This document shows, piece by piece, positions 25,909-33,630 of a DNA stretch of 36,042 bases. The number at the start of each line of letters is the position of its first letter. The stretch's first letter is position 1. Below the pieces are notes generated by a model that was not told where the DNA came from, ran no database searches, and saw only the letters and a list, made by a program, of their open reading frames with translations. A program made the translations under genes and the position numbers. Origin of the DNA: Actinocrinis sp046724665 (GTDB lineage: Bacteria > Actinomycetota > Actinomycetes > Streptomycetales > Catenulisporaceae); contig JBKOWZ010000017.1 of assembly GCA_046724665.1 (NCBI GenBank), forward strand, positions 1 to 36,042, read 5' to 3'.

Positions 25909-26685
25909 TCAGGTCGCCCGGCCGAGCGCGAGCAGCATGCCCGCGTATCCGGCCCGCAGCGGCGCCGGGCGGATCTCGATCCGATGGACCTTCAGCTCCG
26001 AGGTGCGCTGGGCGAGACAGGCGTCGATCTCGCCGACGCCGACCGGGACCGAGGGGAAGGCCACGCCGCCGACCTCGTAGCCCTGCGACTGCTCCATGAA
26101 GGCCGCCGCGAACGGCGCCCCCGGGCGCAGCGCGCGCAGGAAGCGGTCGAGCGCCAGGTCGAACTCCGCGTGGTCCGCGGTGATCGACTCCGCGACGAAG
26201 AACATCGTGCCGACGTCCCAGCCCGCCACCGGCAGGTCGAACACGCTGCCGCGCTGGATGCGGCCGCGCTCGGCGAGCCACGAGCGCGCGTCGTCGAACC
26301 TGCCGCGGCGCCCGTCCGGGGAGACCAGGTCCCAGTACGGCTGCCAGATGTCGTCGCACGCGCCGAGATGCGAACGCAGCCAGGAGACGTTGCGCGTCGA
26401 GTAGTCGATCAGGGTGAGCGACCGGCACAGCGGGAGCATCGCAAGGCTCGGGTACAGGTTCGGGCCGCAGCCGACGTCCAGGCCGTGCGCGCCGGTGCCC
26501 GTCCCGTTGTCGGCCGGGGCCGCGTCGGGCAGGGCCGCGGCGAACCAGGACTGGGTCAGCTCGAGGATCTCCGCGTCGTCGTCGCGCATGTGGGTGTAGT
26601 TGTGTTGCAGATAACTCGAGGTGTTGAAGCGGTCCCAGGGAAACTCGGCGTTGCGGGTTGACATTGCCGAGTGCATCTGGTCCAT
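25909..26685 (-). CDS. SCO2525-family SAM-dependent methyltransferase
   Basis: 258 residues if begun at ATG 26685 (GGAGG thirteen bases upstream); 26751 and 26664 are alternatives in frame. It is a class I methyltransferase of the NNMT/PNMT/TEMT-like type. HGLDVGCGPNLYPSLAML is the SAM-binding motif I, LTLIDYS the acidic loop II and the segment near WDVGTMFFVAESIT the motif IV region. The N-terminal WDRFNTSSYLQHNYTHMRDDD is typical of this small-molecule N-methyltransferase group. It lies upstream of the SCO2524 gene in the same direction with a 144-base gap, completing the SCO2521-2525 set. The methyl acceptor is unknown. Confidence 0.8.
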   Translation of the reverse strand: MDQMHSAMSTRNAEFPWDRFNTSSYLQHNYTHMRDDDAEILELTQSWFAAALPDAAPADNGTGTGAHGLDVGCGPNLYPSLAMLPLCRSLTLIDYSTRNVSWLRSHLGACDDIWQPYWDLVSPDGRRGRFDDARSWLAERGRIQRGSVFDLPVAGWDVGTMFFVAESITADHAEFDLALDRFLRALRPGAPFAAAFMEQSQGYEVGGVAFPSVPVGVGEIDACLAQRTSELKVHRIEIRPAPLRAGYAGMLLALGRAT

Positions 26686-26770
26686 GAGTCGAGACCCGCC
26701 TCCGCGCGCGTATACCGATGCTGTATCATCGAATACTGATCTTCTCGGCACGATAGCAGAAAGTGCCGGA

Positions 26771-27697
26771 TCAGCGAGGGCTGCGTAGCTGCACCAGATA
26801 CATCGCCGCGAGCACCAGGGCCGCGCCGAGGTAGCCGCCCGCGGCCAGATGTTCGCCCGAGGCGGCGCCGGCCAGCCCGGCGAAGACCGGTTCCGTCGTC
26901 ATGATGACGGCGGTGCGGGTGGCGGAGATGCGCCGCTGCGCGAAGGTCTGTACGAAGAACGCCGCCGCCGTGCACAGCAGCGCGGTGAAGCCGAGGGTGA
27001 ACCAGTCCGCGGGCCGGCTCGGCAGGACCAGTGCGCGCCGGGCCGCGATGTCGCCGGGCACCGCTATCAGCAGGCTGACCACGGCGGTGACGCCGAGCTG
27101 CACGACGGCCAGCGCGTACGGGTCGTGCCGGTCCGACCACGCGCCGGTCGCGTTGATGTGCGCGGCCCAGCCGATCGCGCAGGCGACGGTCAGCAGCTCG
27201 CCGCCGGCCGTCGCCGTGCCGTGGCCGCCGGGCCCGGCGAGTGAGAGCAGGCCGAGTCCGGCGAGCGCGACGAGCGTCGCCGCCCAGGCGGTCGCGCCGA
27301 TCCGGACGCGCAGTACCAGCGCGGCGAGCAGCGGGGTGAAGACCACGAACATGCCGGTGATGAAGCCTGAGACGGCGGCCGGAGTGGTGCGCAGGCCGTA
27401 GGTCTGAGTCAGGAAGCTGAAGGCGAGGATGAGGCCGATCAGCGTGCCGTGCCGCCAGCCGGCGCGCCCGAGGCCGCGCAGCGCGCGCGGGCGCAGCGCC
27501 AGCATCAGGGCGGTGGCCAGCACGAAGCGTTCGGCCAGGAAGTCCGCGGCGGGGACGGCGGCCAGCAGGTTCTTCGTCAGGACGAAGGAGACGCCCCAGA
27601 CGAACGTGACCGCGAGGATCGCGCCTGTGGCGAGGCCGGTGCCGTCCGGGACATCGAGATCTACATCGACATCTACATCGACACGGGAGACTGGCAC
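26771..27697 (-). CDS. EamA-family DMT transporter
   Basis: 308 residues from GTG 27697, with only a weak GGGC site. About ten transmembrane helices form two EamA repeats (first around TFVWGVSFVLTKNLLAAVP, second around ALLCTAAAFFVQTFAQ, with TTEPVFAGLAGAA near the end). It is probably an exporter or permease for metabolites or amino acids in the cytoplasmic membrane. The first ~16 residues are unusual: RVDVDVDVDLDVPDG comes from a 12-base DNA tandem repeat. It starts 18 bases after the kinase stop and ends 19-85 bases before the methyltransferase, so it may be cotranscribed with both. Confidence 0.85.
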   Translation of the reverse strand: MPVSRVDVDVDVDLDVPDGTGLATGAILAVTFVWGVSFVLTKNLLAAVPAADFLAERFVLATALMLALRPRALRGLGRAGWRHGTLIGLILAFSFLTQTYGLRTTPAAVSGFITGMFVVFTPLLAALVLRVRIGATAWAATLVALAGLGLLSLAGPGGHGTATAGGELLTVACAIGWAAHINATGAWSDRHDPYALAVVQLGVTAVVSLLIAVPGDIAARRALVLPSRPADWFTLGFTALLCTAAAFFVQTFAQRRISATRTAVIMTTEPVFAGLAGAASGEHLAAGGYLGAALVLAAMYLVQLRSPR

Positions 27698-27715
27698 GGC
27701 GGCACTGAGCCCGTA

Positions 27716-29476
27716 TCAGAAGATGTACAGCGTGATCGTCGAACCGTGATCGACGCTCGCACCGCCGCCGGGCGACTGGCGTCCGACGTCATCGACGAAC
27801 GGCAAGAGGCGCGTCGTGACCACGGTGAAGCCCTGCGCTTGCAGCGCGGCGGTGGCGTCCTCGACGGTCATCCCGGTGACGTCACGCACCACGACCTGCT
27901 GCGGACCGCTGGAGATCGTCAGCGTGACCGTGCTCCCGGCGGCCGCCGAGCCGGTCGGCGTGTAGGAGGCCACCGAGCCCTTGGGTACCGTGTCCGACGG
28001 CGTCTGGGTCTGGGCGACGGTGACGTTGAAGTCGCGCTGACGCAGCGCCGCGGTCGCGTCGTCCTGGGACTGCCCGGACACGTCGGGCACCGGGACGGCG
28101 GGCTCGCCCTTCGAGACGGTCAGCGTGATCACAGCGCCCTGCTTCACCGGGGTGCCGGGGCTGGGCGAGACCGACACGACGTCGCCCGCCGCGACCGAGC
28201 CGTTGTAGGCGGTGACGATCGCGTACTTCAGCCCGTCGTCGGTCAGCGTCGTCGTGGCCTGCGACTGGGTGAGGCCGACCAGGTTCGGCGTGCTCTGGAA
28301 GGCCAGCTTTCCGTAGAGCCACGCTCCGATTCCGGCCGCGGCGGCGAGGACGAGCACGATGAGGAAGATGATCAGGCCCCTGCCGGGGCCGCGCCTGCGG
28401 GCCGACTGCTGGACGGTGTAGCCCTCACGCGGGGATGTGCGGGGTTTGATCCGGTTTGCTTGATTTGTCTGGACTGGCCGGGTCGGCTCGGACGTCTCGA
28501 CCAGCGTGTGCTCGAGCGCCGCGTCCGGCAGGTTGGCGTACACGGCACGCAGCCGCTCGCGGAAGGCGGCCGCGTCGGCGGGACGGGCTTGCGGGTCGCG
28601 CGCGGTCGAGGTGCCGACCAGCGCGTCGAGCGCCGGATCGAGGCCGGGCACGAGCCGCGACGGCGGTGGCACCCGCTCATCCACGTGCCGCCGGGCGATC
28701 TCCATCGGGCTGCCGCCGGTGAACGGCTTGCGCCCGGTGAGCAGTTCGAACAGCACGATCCCGGCCGAGTACACGTCCGAGCGCGAGTCGCAGGTCCCGT
28801 GCTGTACCAGTTCGGGGGCGAGATACGAGACGGTGCCGATCAGGCCGCCGCCGGGCAGCGTCGCGCCCAGCGACGAGCCGGAGGGCGGGCCGGTGCGGGC
28901 CAGACCGAAGTCGGTGACCTTCACCGCGGCCGCGTACGAGCCGTGTCGGCCGTTCAGCGCGGCGTCGTTGAGCAGCACGTTCTCCGGCTTGACGTCCCGG
29001 TGCACGATCCCGGCGTGGTGCGCGGCGGCCAGGCCCGCCAGCATCGCGTCCATGACCTCGAGTGCCTCGCGCGGGGTGAGCCGCCCGCGCCGGCCGAGCA
29101 GCTGACGCAGCGTCATGCCGGGCACGTACTCCATGGCGAGGTAAGCCAGCGGCGGCTGTGCCGGCCGGCCCTCGCCGGGTGCGCGTCCGGGCAGGGCCGA
29201 CTGGTCGTACACGGCCACGATGTTCGGGTGGTTCAGCTTCGCGGCGGCCTTGGCCTCGCGGATGAACCGGGCCACGTACTCGGGGTGCCGGGCCAATTCG
29301 GGATCGATCACCTTCAGCGCGACCAGCCGGTCGAGCCGGTTGTCCCAGGCGCGGTACACCGTCGCCATGCCGCCCTGCGCGAGACGCGACTGCACGGCGT
29401 ACCGGCCGTCGAGCGTCCGCCCGATCAGCGCGCCGTCCAGCACCGAGCCGTGCCGCGAGGGAGCCTCCACGTCCAC
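27716..29476 (-). CDS. pknL: PASTA-domain Ser/Thr protein kinase (PknL-like)
   Basis: 586 residues from GTG 29476; GTG 29470 and a longer reading from 29524 are alternatives. The kinase domain (about residues 24-310) has the glycine loop LAQGGMATVY, Lys55 in VALKVI, HRDVKPENVLL with Asp161, DFGLA with Asp189 and YLAPE. A juxtamembrane linker leads to one transmembrane helix at 367-388 (LIIFLIVLVLAAAAGIGAWLY). Three PASTA repeats follow outside the cell (around TPNLVGLTQ, VPDVSGQSQ and VRDVTGMTV). Together with the linked Rv2175c homologue, DAHP synthase, PlsC and ArsA genes, this resembles the actinobacterial PknL locus. It probably senses peptidoglycan fragments or lipid II. Confidence 0.9.
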   Translation of the reverse strand: MDVEAPSRHGSVLDGALIGRTLDGRYAVQSRLAQGGMATVYRAWDNRLDRLVALKVIDPELARHPEYVARFIREAKAAAKLNHPNIVAVYDQSALPGRAPGEGRPAQPPLAYLAMEYVPGMTLRQLLGRRGRLTPREALEVMDAMLAGLAAAHHAGIVHRDVKPENVLLNDAALNGRHGSYAAAVKVTDFGLARTGPPSGSSLGATLPGGGLIGTVSYLAPELVQHGTCDSRSDVYSAGIVLFELLTGRKPFTGGSPMEIARRHVDERVPPPSRLVPGLDPALDALVGTSTARDPQARPADAAAFRERLRAVYANLPDAALEHTLVETSEPTRPVQTNQANRIKPRTSPREGYTVQQSARRRGPGRGLIIFLIVLVLAAAAGIGAWLYGKLAFQSTPNLVGLTQSQATTTLTDDGLKYAIVTAYNGSVAAGDVVSVSPSPGTPVKQGAVITLTVSKGEPAVPVPDVSGQSQDDATAALRQRDFNVTVAQTQTPSDTVPKGSVASYTPTGSAAAGSTVTLTISSGPQQVVVRDVTGMTVEDATAALQAQGFTVVTTRLLPFVDDVGRQSPGGGASVDHGSTITLYIF

Positions 29477-29555
29477 TGAGTTTAGGCGTTGCGTACGACG
29501 CCCGGGCCCGGTTAGAGCCGCCACGCCCTAACCGACGCGACTTTTGAAACAGGCT

Positions 29556-30335
29556 CTAGAACGCCGGTGTTTCGGTGCGTCCCGGCGAGGAGGCATGCGC
29601 ATGGAAGCGCTGCGGGATGCGGCCGGCCAGCCGTGCCTGCCGGCCGGCGAGCACCGCGTGCCGCATCGCCGACGCCATCCGCCGCGGTTCCTGTGCGCGG
29701 GTGACCGACGAGGCCAGCAGCACCGCCGAGCAGCCGAGTTCCATCGCGAGCGCGGCGTCGGACGCGGTGCCGATCCCGGCGTCGAGGATCACCGGCACGC
29801 CCGCGCTCCGCACGATCAGCTCGATGTTGTGCGGGTTGCGGATGCCGAGGCCGGAGCCGATCGGCGAGCCGAGCGGCATCACCGCCGCGCATCCGGCCTG
29901 CTCGAGGCGGCGCGCCAGCACCGGGTCGTCGTTGGTGTACGGCAGCACGGTGAACCCCTCGGTGACGAGGGTGTTCGCGGCTTCGAGCAGTTCGACCGGA
30001 TCGGGCAGCAGCGTGTCCTCGTCGGCGACGACTTCGAGCTTGACCCAGTCGGTCGCCAGCGCCTCGCGCGCCATCCGCGCGGTGTGCACGGCCTCGCGCG
30101 CGGTGTGGCAGCCGGCGGTGTTCGGCAGCACCTGGATCTTGAGCGTGGACAGCAGGTCGAGCACCGAGCCCGCCGTGCCGGGGGTGACCCGGCGCAGCGC
30201 GACCGTGGTCAACTCGGTACCCGAGGCGAGCAGCGCCGCTTCCAGCGCGCTGATGCTCGGTGCCCCGCCGGTGCCCATGATGAGCCGGGACGCGAAGGTC
30301 TTTCCGGCCAGTTCGAACGGATCGTGGTCGGTCAC
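29556..30335 (-). CDS. thiG: Thiazole synthase
   Basis: 259 residues from GTG 30335 with GGAGA five bases upstream; a longer reading from 30434 overlaps thiS. ThiG builds the thiazole phosphate of thiamine from deoxyxylulose 5-phosphate, dehydroglycine and the ThiS thiocarboxylate. Schiff-base Lys99 in DWVKLEVV, PNTAGC at 71-76, the GSPIGSGLGI phosphate loop and VILDAGIGTASDAALAMELG are all present. It is the last gene of thiO-thiS-thiG, 32 bases after thiS, and lies under the TPP riboswitch. Confidence 0.96.
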   Translation of the reverse strand: MTDHDPFELAGKTFASRLIMGTGGAPSISALEAALLASGTELTTVALRRVTPGTAGSVLDLLSTLKIQVLPNTAGCHTAREAVHTARMAREALATDWVKLEVVADEDTLLPDPVELLEAANTLVTEGFTVLPYTNDDPVLARRLEQAGCAAVMPLGSPIGSGLGIRNPHNIELIVRSAGVPVILDAGIGTASDAALAMELGCSAVLLASSVTRAQEPRRMASAMRHAVLAGRQARLAGRIPQRFHAHASSPGRTETPAF

Positions 30336-30367
30336 TGATTCTCCAAGCCGTGCTCCTGGTCGTGCCC

Positions 30368-30583
30368 CTAGCCGCCCTGCACGGCGGTCAAGATCTCGAT
30401 CTCGTCGCCGTCGCGCAGCAGCCTGCCGGCCCACTCGGCGCGGGGAACGACGGCGTCGCCGACGGCCGCGGCGATTCCGGTGCGCGACGGCGTGACGTCG
30501 GCGATCACCGCGTCCAGGGTGGTGCCCTGCGGGAAGGTCTGCGGCTCTCCGTTCACGATCACGCGTACGACTTGCCCCGTCAT
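30368..30583 (-). CDS. thiS: Sulfur carrier protein ThiS
   Basis: 71 residues, ATG 30583 overlapping the thiO stop (ATGA). It is a ubiquitin-fold sulfur carrier ending in the required Gly-Gly (TAVQGG), activated by ThiF/MoeB-type adenylation elsewhere in the genome; no thiF is in this window. The conserved VNGEPQTFPQGTTLDAV start and DGDEIEILTAVQGG end are typical. It is cotranscribed with thiO and thiG. Confidence 0.95.
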   Translation of the reverse strand: MTGQVVRVIVNGEPQTFPQGTTLDAVIADVTPSRTGIAAAVGDAVVPRAEWAGRLLRDGDEIEILTAVQGG

Positions 30584-31740
30584 GCGAGCGTGGCCTTCTT
30601 GCTGAAGCGTTGCGGTTCGAACCCGTGCGCCTGCTGCGGAAGGCGCCCGGTCGCGAGCGTCTCCGCGATCGCGTCCGCGGTGATCGGGGTGAGCAGCACG
30701 CCGTTGCGGAAGTGTCCGGTGGCGGCGATCAGGCCAGGCAGGTCGGTGGGGCCGAGGATCGGCGCATTGTCCGGCGAGCCGGGGCGCAGTCCGGCGAGCA
30801 CCTCGGTGAGCGGCAGCTCGCCGACGCCGGGCGCCAGACCGTGGGCCGCGCGCAGCAGTTCGTACACGCCGCCGGCGGTCACCTGCGTGTCGAATCCCTG
30901 CTCCTCGACCGTCGCGCCGACGACGAGTTCGCCGTGATCACGCGGCACCAGGTACACCTGACGTCCGCGCACCACGCCCCGAATGGCGTGGTTAAGGAAG
31001 GGCGCCGCGCCTGCGGGCACCGACAAACGCAGAATCTGCCCTTTGACCGGTCGGATCGGCGGCAGCACGCCTGAGGGTAGGCCGGGCAGTGAGGTCGAGC
31101 GGCACCCGGCGGCGAGCACCACGCGGTGCGCGCGCAATGTCTGGCCGTCCGCGAGGCGCACGCCGGTCGCCTCGTCGTGCTCCACCAGCAACTCCGCGAC
31201 GCGCTCGCGGTACAGCGGGATGTGCTCGCGGGTGATCGCGGTCAGCAGTGCCGCCACGAGCAGCCGGTTGTCCACCTGGTGATCGCCGGACACGAGCAGC
31301 CCGGCCTGTACGTCCGGGGACAGCAGCGGCTCGCGGACGCGGCATTCGCGGCCGGTCAGCGGCTCGGAGTCCAGGCCGAGCCGGTGATGGAACGCGGCGA
31401 GGTCCGCCAGCACCGCGCGGTCGCCCGAGTCGAAGGCCACCGCGAGCGTGCCGTGCGTCGTGTACCCGGTCGGTGTCCCGGCGACGTCCTCCAGTTCGGC
31501 GACGAAGCCGGGGTAGCGCTGCGCGGCGGCCAGGTTGAGCCGCAGCAGCCGCTCCTCGCCGTAGTGCGCCTCGGTGACCGGGGCGAGCATTCCGGCGGCG
31601 GCGTGCGAGGCGCCGGATCCGGGATCGGGGTCGGCCAGGGCGACCCGCAGGCCGCGGCGCGCGGCGCGCCAGGCCGTGGCCAGCCCGATCAGGCCCGCGC
31701 CGACGATCACGGCGTCGAGGTCGCGCACGGGCGCATCCAT
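30580..31740 (-). CDS. thiO: Glycine oxidase ThiO
   Basis: 386 residues; ATG 31740 with AAGGGAG eight bases upstream. This FAD enzyme oxidises glycine to iminoacetate for thiazole synthesis, replacing ThiH in aerobes. The FAD-binding VIVGAGLIGLATAWRAARRG begins near residue 11, followed by GASHAAAGMLAP, GDHQVDNRLLVAAL, and the C-terminal GLRPGSPDNAPILGP and GHFRNGVLLTPITA. It is the first gene of the thiOSG operon, preceded by a TPP riboswitch whose sequestering stem is adjacent to the ribosome site. Confidence 0.95.
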   Translation of the reverse strand: MDAPVRDLDAVIVGAGLIGLATAWRAARRGLRVALADPDPGSGASHAAAGMLAPVTEAHYGEERLLRLNLAAAQRYPGFVAELEDVAGTPTGYTTHGTLAVAFDSGDRAVLADLAAFHHRLGLDSEPLTGRECRVREPLLSPDVQAGLLVSGDHQVDNRLLVAALLTAITREHIPLYRERVAELLVEHDEATGVRLADGQTLRAHRVVLAAGCRSTSLPGLPSGVLPPIRPVKGQILRLSVPAGAAPFLNHAIRGVVRGRQVYLVPRDHGELVVGATVEEQGFDTQVTAGGVYELLRAAHGLAPGVGELPLTEVLAGLRPGSPDNAPILGPTDLPGLIAATGHFRNGVLLTPITADAIAETLATGRLPQQAHGFEPQRFSKKATLA

Positions 31741-31764
31741 CGTTTCGCTCCCTTCGCCCCGGTC

Positions 31765-31851
31765 CCCGAAGGGCGCGGCGGGCCAGGTTCAAACGGTCGG
31801 GGGCCGCGTGCCCCCCTCTCAGCCCGCCGCGGCGGGCTCCCGTGCTTCGGG
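31765..31851 (-). promoter_or_regulatory. TPP riboswitch (THI element)
   Basis: Read leftward, the sequence has the two invariant TPP aptamer segments: CTGAGA (complement of 31817-31822) and GACCGTTTGAACCTG (complement of 31784-31798). The closing P1 stem is CCCGAAG with CTTCGGG (31845-31851 with 31765-31771). The helix before CTGAGA is a perfect GCCCGCCG/CGGCGGGC hairpin (31822-31837). It ends about 25 bases before the thiO start, so control could be at translation initiation. Confidence 0.9.
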
Positions 31852-31867
31852 CAAGTCTATGTCGGCC

Positions 31868-31904
31868 TCGAAGCCGGCCGCCGCCTCATCGCGGCCGGCT
31901 TCGA
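31868..31904. terminator. Strong 14-bp hairpin between the membrane protein gene and the riboswitch
   Basis: TCGAAGCCGGCCGC and its complement form a perfect stem around a 9-base loop. It lies 34 bases after the stop of the leftward gene at 31939-32490 and just upstream of the TPP riboswitch, so it most likely ends that gene's transcript. A good thiO promoter between hairpin and aptamer was not clear. Confidence 0.65.
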
Positions 31905-31938
31905 AGGAAGGCTGGACGGTTGGACTGCACAGCCCGGA

Positions 31939-32490
31939 TCAGCCGCCGGTGGGGGCCGACGGGGCGCTCAGGCCGGGGGCGAGCACGTTGAACCAGGTCA
32001 GCAGGGCCAGCAGCAGGCCGATCAGGCCGAGGATGATGCCGCCGAGCGCGGTGGCCCTGGCCCAGGTCGGGGTGCGGCCGCTCAGCAGCAGGCCGGGCGA
32101 GGCCAGCACGCCCGCGCCGATCAGCAGCGCGGCCAGCGCGAAGATGCCGCCGAACGCGGCCTGGGCGTGCCAGGCGCTGTGGAAGGCGTCGAGCGAGGCC
32201 TGGGTGCTCTGCTGCTTCGCCTTCAGCTCGGCGTTGTACTCGGCGCGCGCGCCGTAGACGGTGCCGAGCCAGCCGCCGGTCAGCGAGGCGGCGGCGAGCA
32301 CCAGCGAGGTGATGCCGAAGGCCCCGGAGACGAAGCCGGAACCGGCCGCCTCCTCGGTCTCGTCGTCCTCGTCGAGTTCGACGAGCTCCTCGGGCTGTTC
32401 GGGCTCGGCGAGCTCAGGCTCCGACACGGCGGCCGACGACACGACCTCGGTCTCGGTCTCTTGGCCGTTCGGGGTAGTAGTGTTCTCCAT
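31939..32490 (-). CDS. Four-helix membrane protein with acidic N-terminal arm
   Basis: 183 residues from ATG 32490 with AGGG nine bases upstream; the longer reading from 32709 antisense-overlaps the divergent gene. Residues 1-45 are very acidic (EPELAEPEQPEELVELDEDD, disordered). Four hydrophobic segments follow (VSGAFGITSLVLAAASLTGG; AFGGIFALAALLIGAGVLAS; ARATALGGIILGLIGLLLAL; plus a shorter one), with a charged ~40-residue loop after the first (YGARAEYNAELKAKQQ). No enzymatic motif. Divergent from the Rv2175c-like gene. Function unknown. Confidence 0.7.
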   Translation of the reverse strand: MENTTTPNGQETETEVVSSAAVSEPELAEPEQPEELVELDEDDETEEAAGSGFVSGAFGITSLVLAAASLTGGWLGTVYGARAEYNAELKAKQQSTQASLDAFHSAWHAQAAFGGIFALAALLIGAGVLASPGLLLSGRTPTWARATALGGIILGLIGLLLALLTWFNVLAPGLSAPSAPTGG

Positions 32491-32620
32491 AGCCGCACAC
32501 CCTAGGGCCTTTTCCTGTGGGTGCGGTAAACATGTGGCGGCCAGTTTCACGGCGGCTTTCACGGGGGCCGCGCCGCGTTCGCGTTGGGCGAGGTGGGCGG
32601 GCCGTGGCAATCTGGGTACC

Positions 32621-32986
32621 GTGACATCCATCTCCGCCGAAATCGACGGGCTCGTCCCCGCCTGGCTCACCCTCCCCGAGGTCGCCGAACGTCTTGACCT
32701 GCCGGTCAACCGGGCTCGTCAGCTGCTCAAGGACCGTCAGCTGGTTGCGGTACGCCGCGGCGAGGGCAACGTGCTGTCGGTTCCCGCCGCCTTCCTCGAC
32801 GGCGGCCAGATCCTCAAGGGGCTGCCCGGCACGCTCACCCTGCTCGCGGACAACCGGTTCACCGAGGAGGAGTCGTTGCGCTGGCTGTTCACGCCGGACG
32901 ACTCGCTGCCCGGCACTCCGGTGCAGGCGCTCGCGGACAACCGGGGCACCGAGGTGCGCCGCCGCGCGCACGCGCTCGGGTTCTGA
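32621..32986 (+). CDS. Rv2175c-family DNA-binding protein
   Basis: 121 residues from GTG 32621, with no ribosome site, so probably leaderless. The N-terminal winged helix-turn-helix (WLTLPEVAERLDLPVNRARQ, then LLKDRQLVAVRRGEG) and a conserved C-terminal domain with LADNRFTEEESLRWLF and LADNRGTEVRRRAHALGF match Rv2175c. In M. tuberculosis Rv2175c is a substrate of the kinase PknL, which lowers its DNA binding (literature memory). The PASTA kinase of this window lies 3 kb away. Thr/Ser residues in the N-terminal TSISAE tail are candidates for phosphorylation. It is followed by thiE after 2 bases, so the two are coexpressed. Confidence 0.85.
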   Translation: MTSISAEIDGLVPAWLTLPEVAERLDLPVNRARQLLKDRQLVAVRRGEGNVLSVPAAFLDGGQILKGLPGTLTLLADNRFTEEESLRWLFTPDDSLPGTPVQALADNRGTEVRRRAHALGF

Positions 32987-32988
32987 GC

Positions 32989-33621
32989 GTGCGGCTTCGC
33001 GACGCGCGCCTCTACCTGTGCACCGACGCGCGCGAGGCGCGAGGCGACCTGCCGCAGTTCCTCGACGCGGTGCTGTCCAGTGGCGTGGACATCATCCAGT
33101 TGCGGGAAAAGGGCCTGGAGGCACGCCGCGAATTGGCTCATTTGGAGCAGTTCGCGGCGGCCTGCGCCCGGCACGGCAAGCTGCTCGCCGTCAACGACCG
33201 CGCCGACGTGGCCGTGGCGGCGGGCGCCCCGGTGCTGCATCTCGGCCAGGACGACCTGCCGGTGGCGACGGCGCGCCGGATCGTCGGCCCGCAGGTGGCG
33301 ATCGGCCGCTCCACGCACAGCGAGGCGCAGGTCGATGCGGCGCTGGCGGATTCGGAGACCGGGTACTTCTGTGTCGGCCCGTGCTGGCCGACGCCGACCA
33401 AGCCCGGACGCCCGGCCCCCGGCCTCGGCCTGGTGCAGTACGCGGCGAAGGCCGCGGCGTCCGGGTCGGCTCCGCCCTGGTTCGCCATCGGCGGCATCGA
33501 CCTGAGCACGATCGACCAGGTCCTCGCGGCGGGCGCGCGCCGGGTCGTCGTGGTCAGGGCTATCACCGAGGCGGCGGACCCGGGCGCGGCAGCGGCGGCC
33601 CTGGCACGGCGGCTCGCCTGA
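32989..33621 (+). CDS. thiE: Thiamine-phosphate synthase
   Basis: 210 residues from GTG 32989, two bases after the upstream stop, relying on coupling. ThiE joins hydroxymethylpyrimidine diphosphate and thiazole phosphate to thiamine phosphate. The TIM-barrel motifs are all visible: IIQLREKGLEA, LAVNDRADVAVAAGA, HLGQDDLPV, GRSTHSEAQ, YFCVGPCWPTPTKPGRPAPG and FAIGGI. It completes the thiazole branch, although it is divergent from and unlinked to the riboswitch operon; no TPP element precedes it, so its expression follows the Rv2175c-like gene. Confidence 0.95.
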   Translation: MRLRDARLYLCTDAREARGDLPQFLDAVLSSGVDIIQLREKGLEARRELAHLEQFAAACARHGKLLAVNDRADVAVAAGAPVLHLGQDDLPVATARRIVGPQVAIGRSTHSEAQVDAALADSETGYFCVGPCWPTPTKPGRPAPGLGLVQYAAKAAASGSAPPWFAIGGIDLSTIDQVLAAGARRVVVVRAITEAADPGAAAAALARRLA

Positions 33622-33628
33622 CGAGCCG
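33610..33628. terminator. Hairpin at the thiE 3' end
   Basis: CGGCTCG and CGAGCCG form a perfect 7-bp stem with a 5-base loop holding the thiE stop codon. It lies between thiE and the converging gene, without a U-tract. Confidence 0.55.
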
Positions 33629-33630
33629 GT

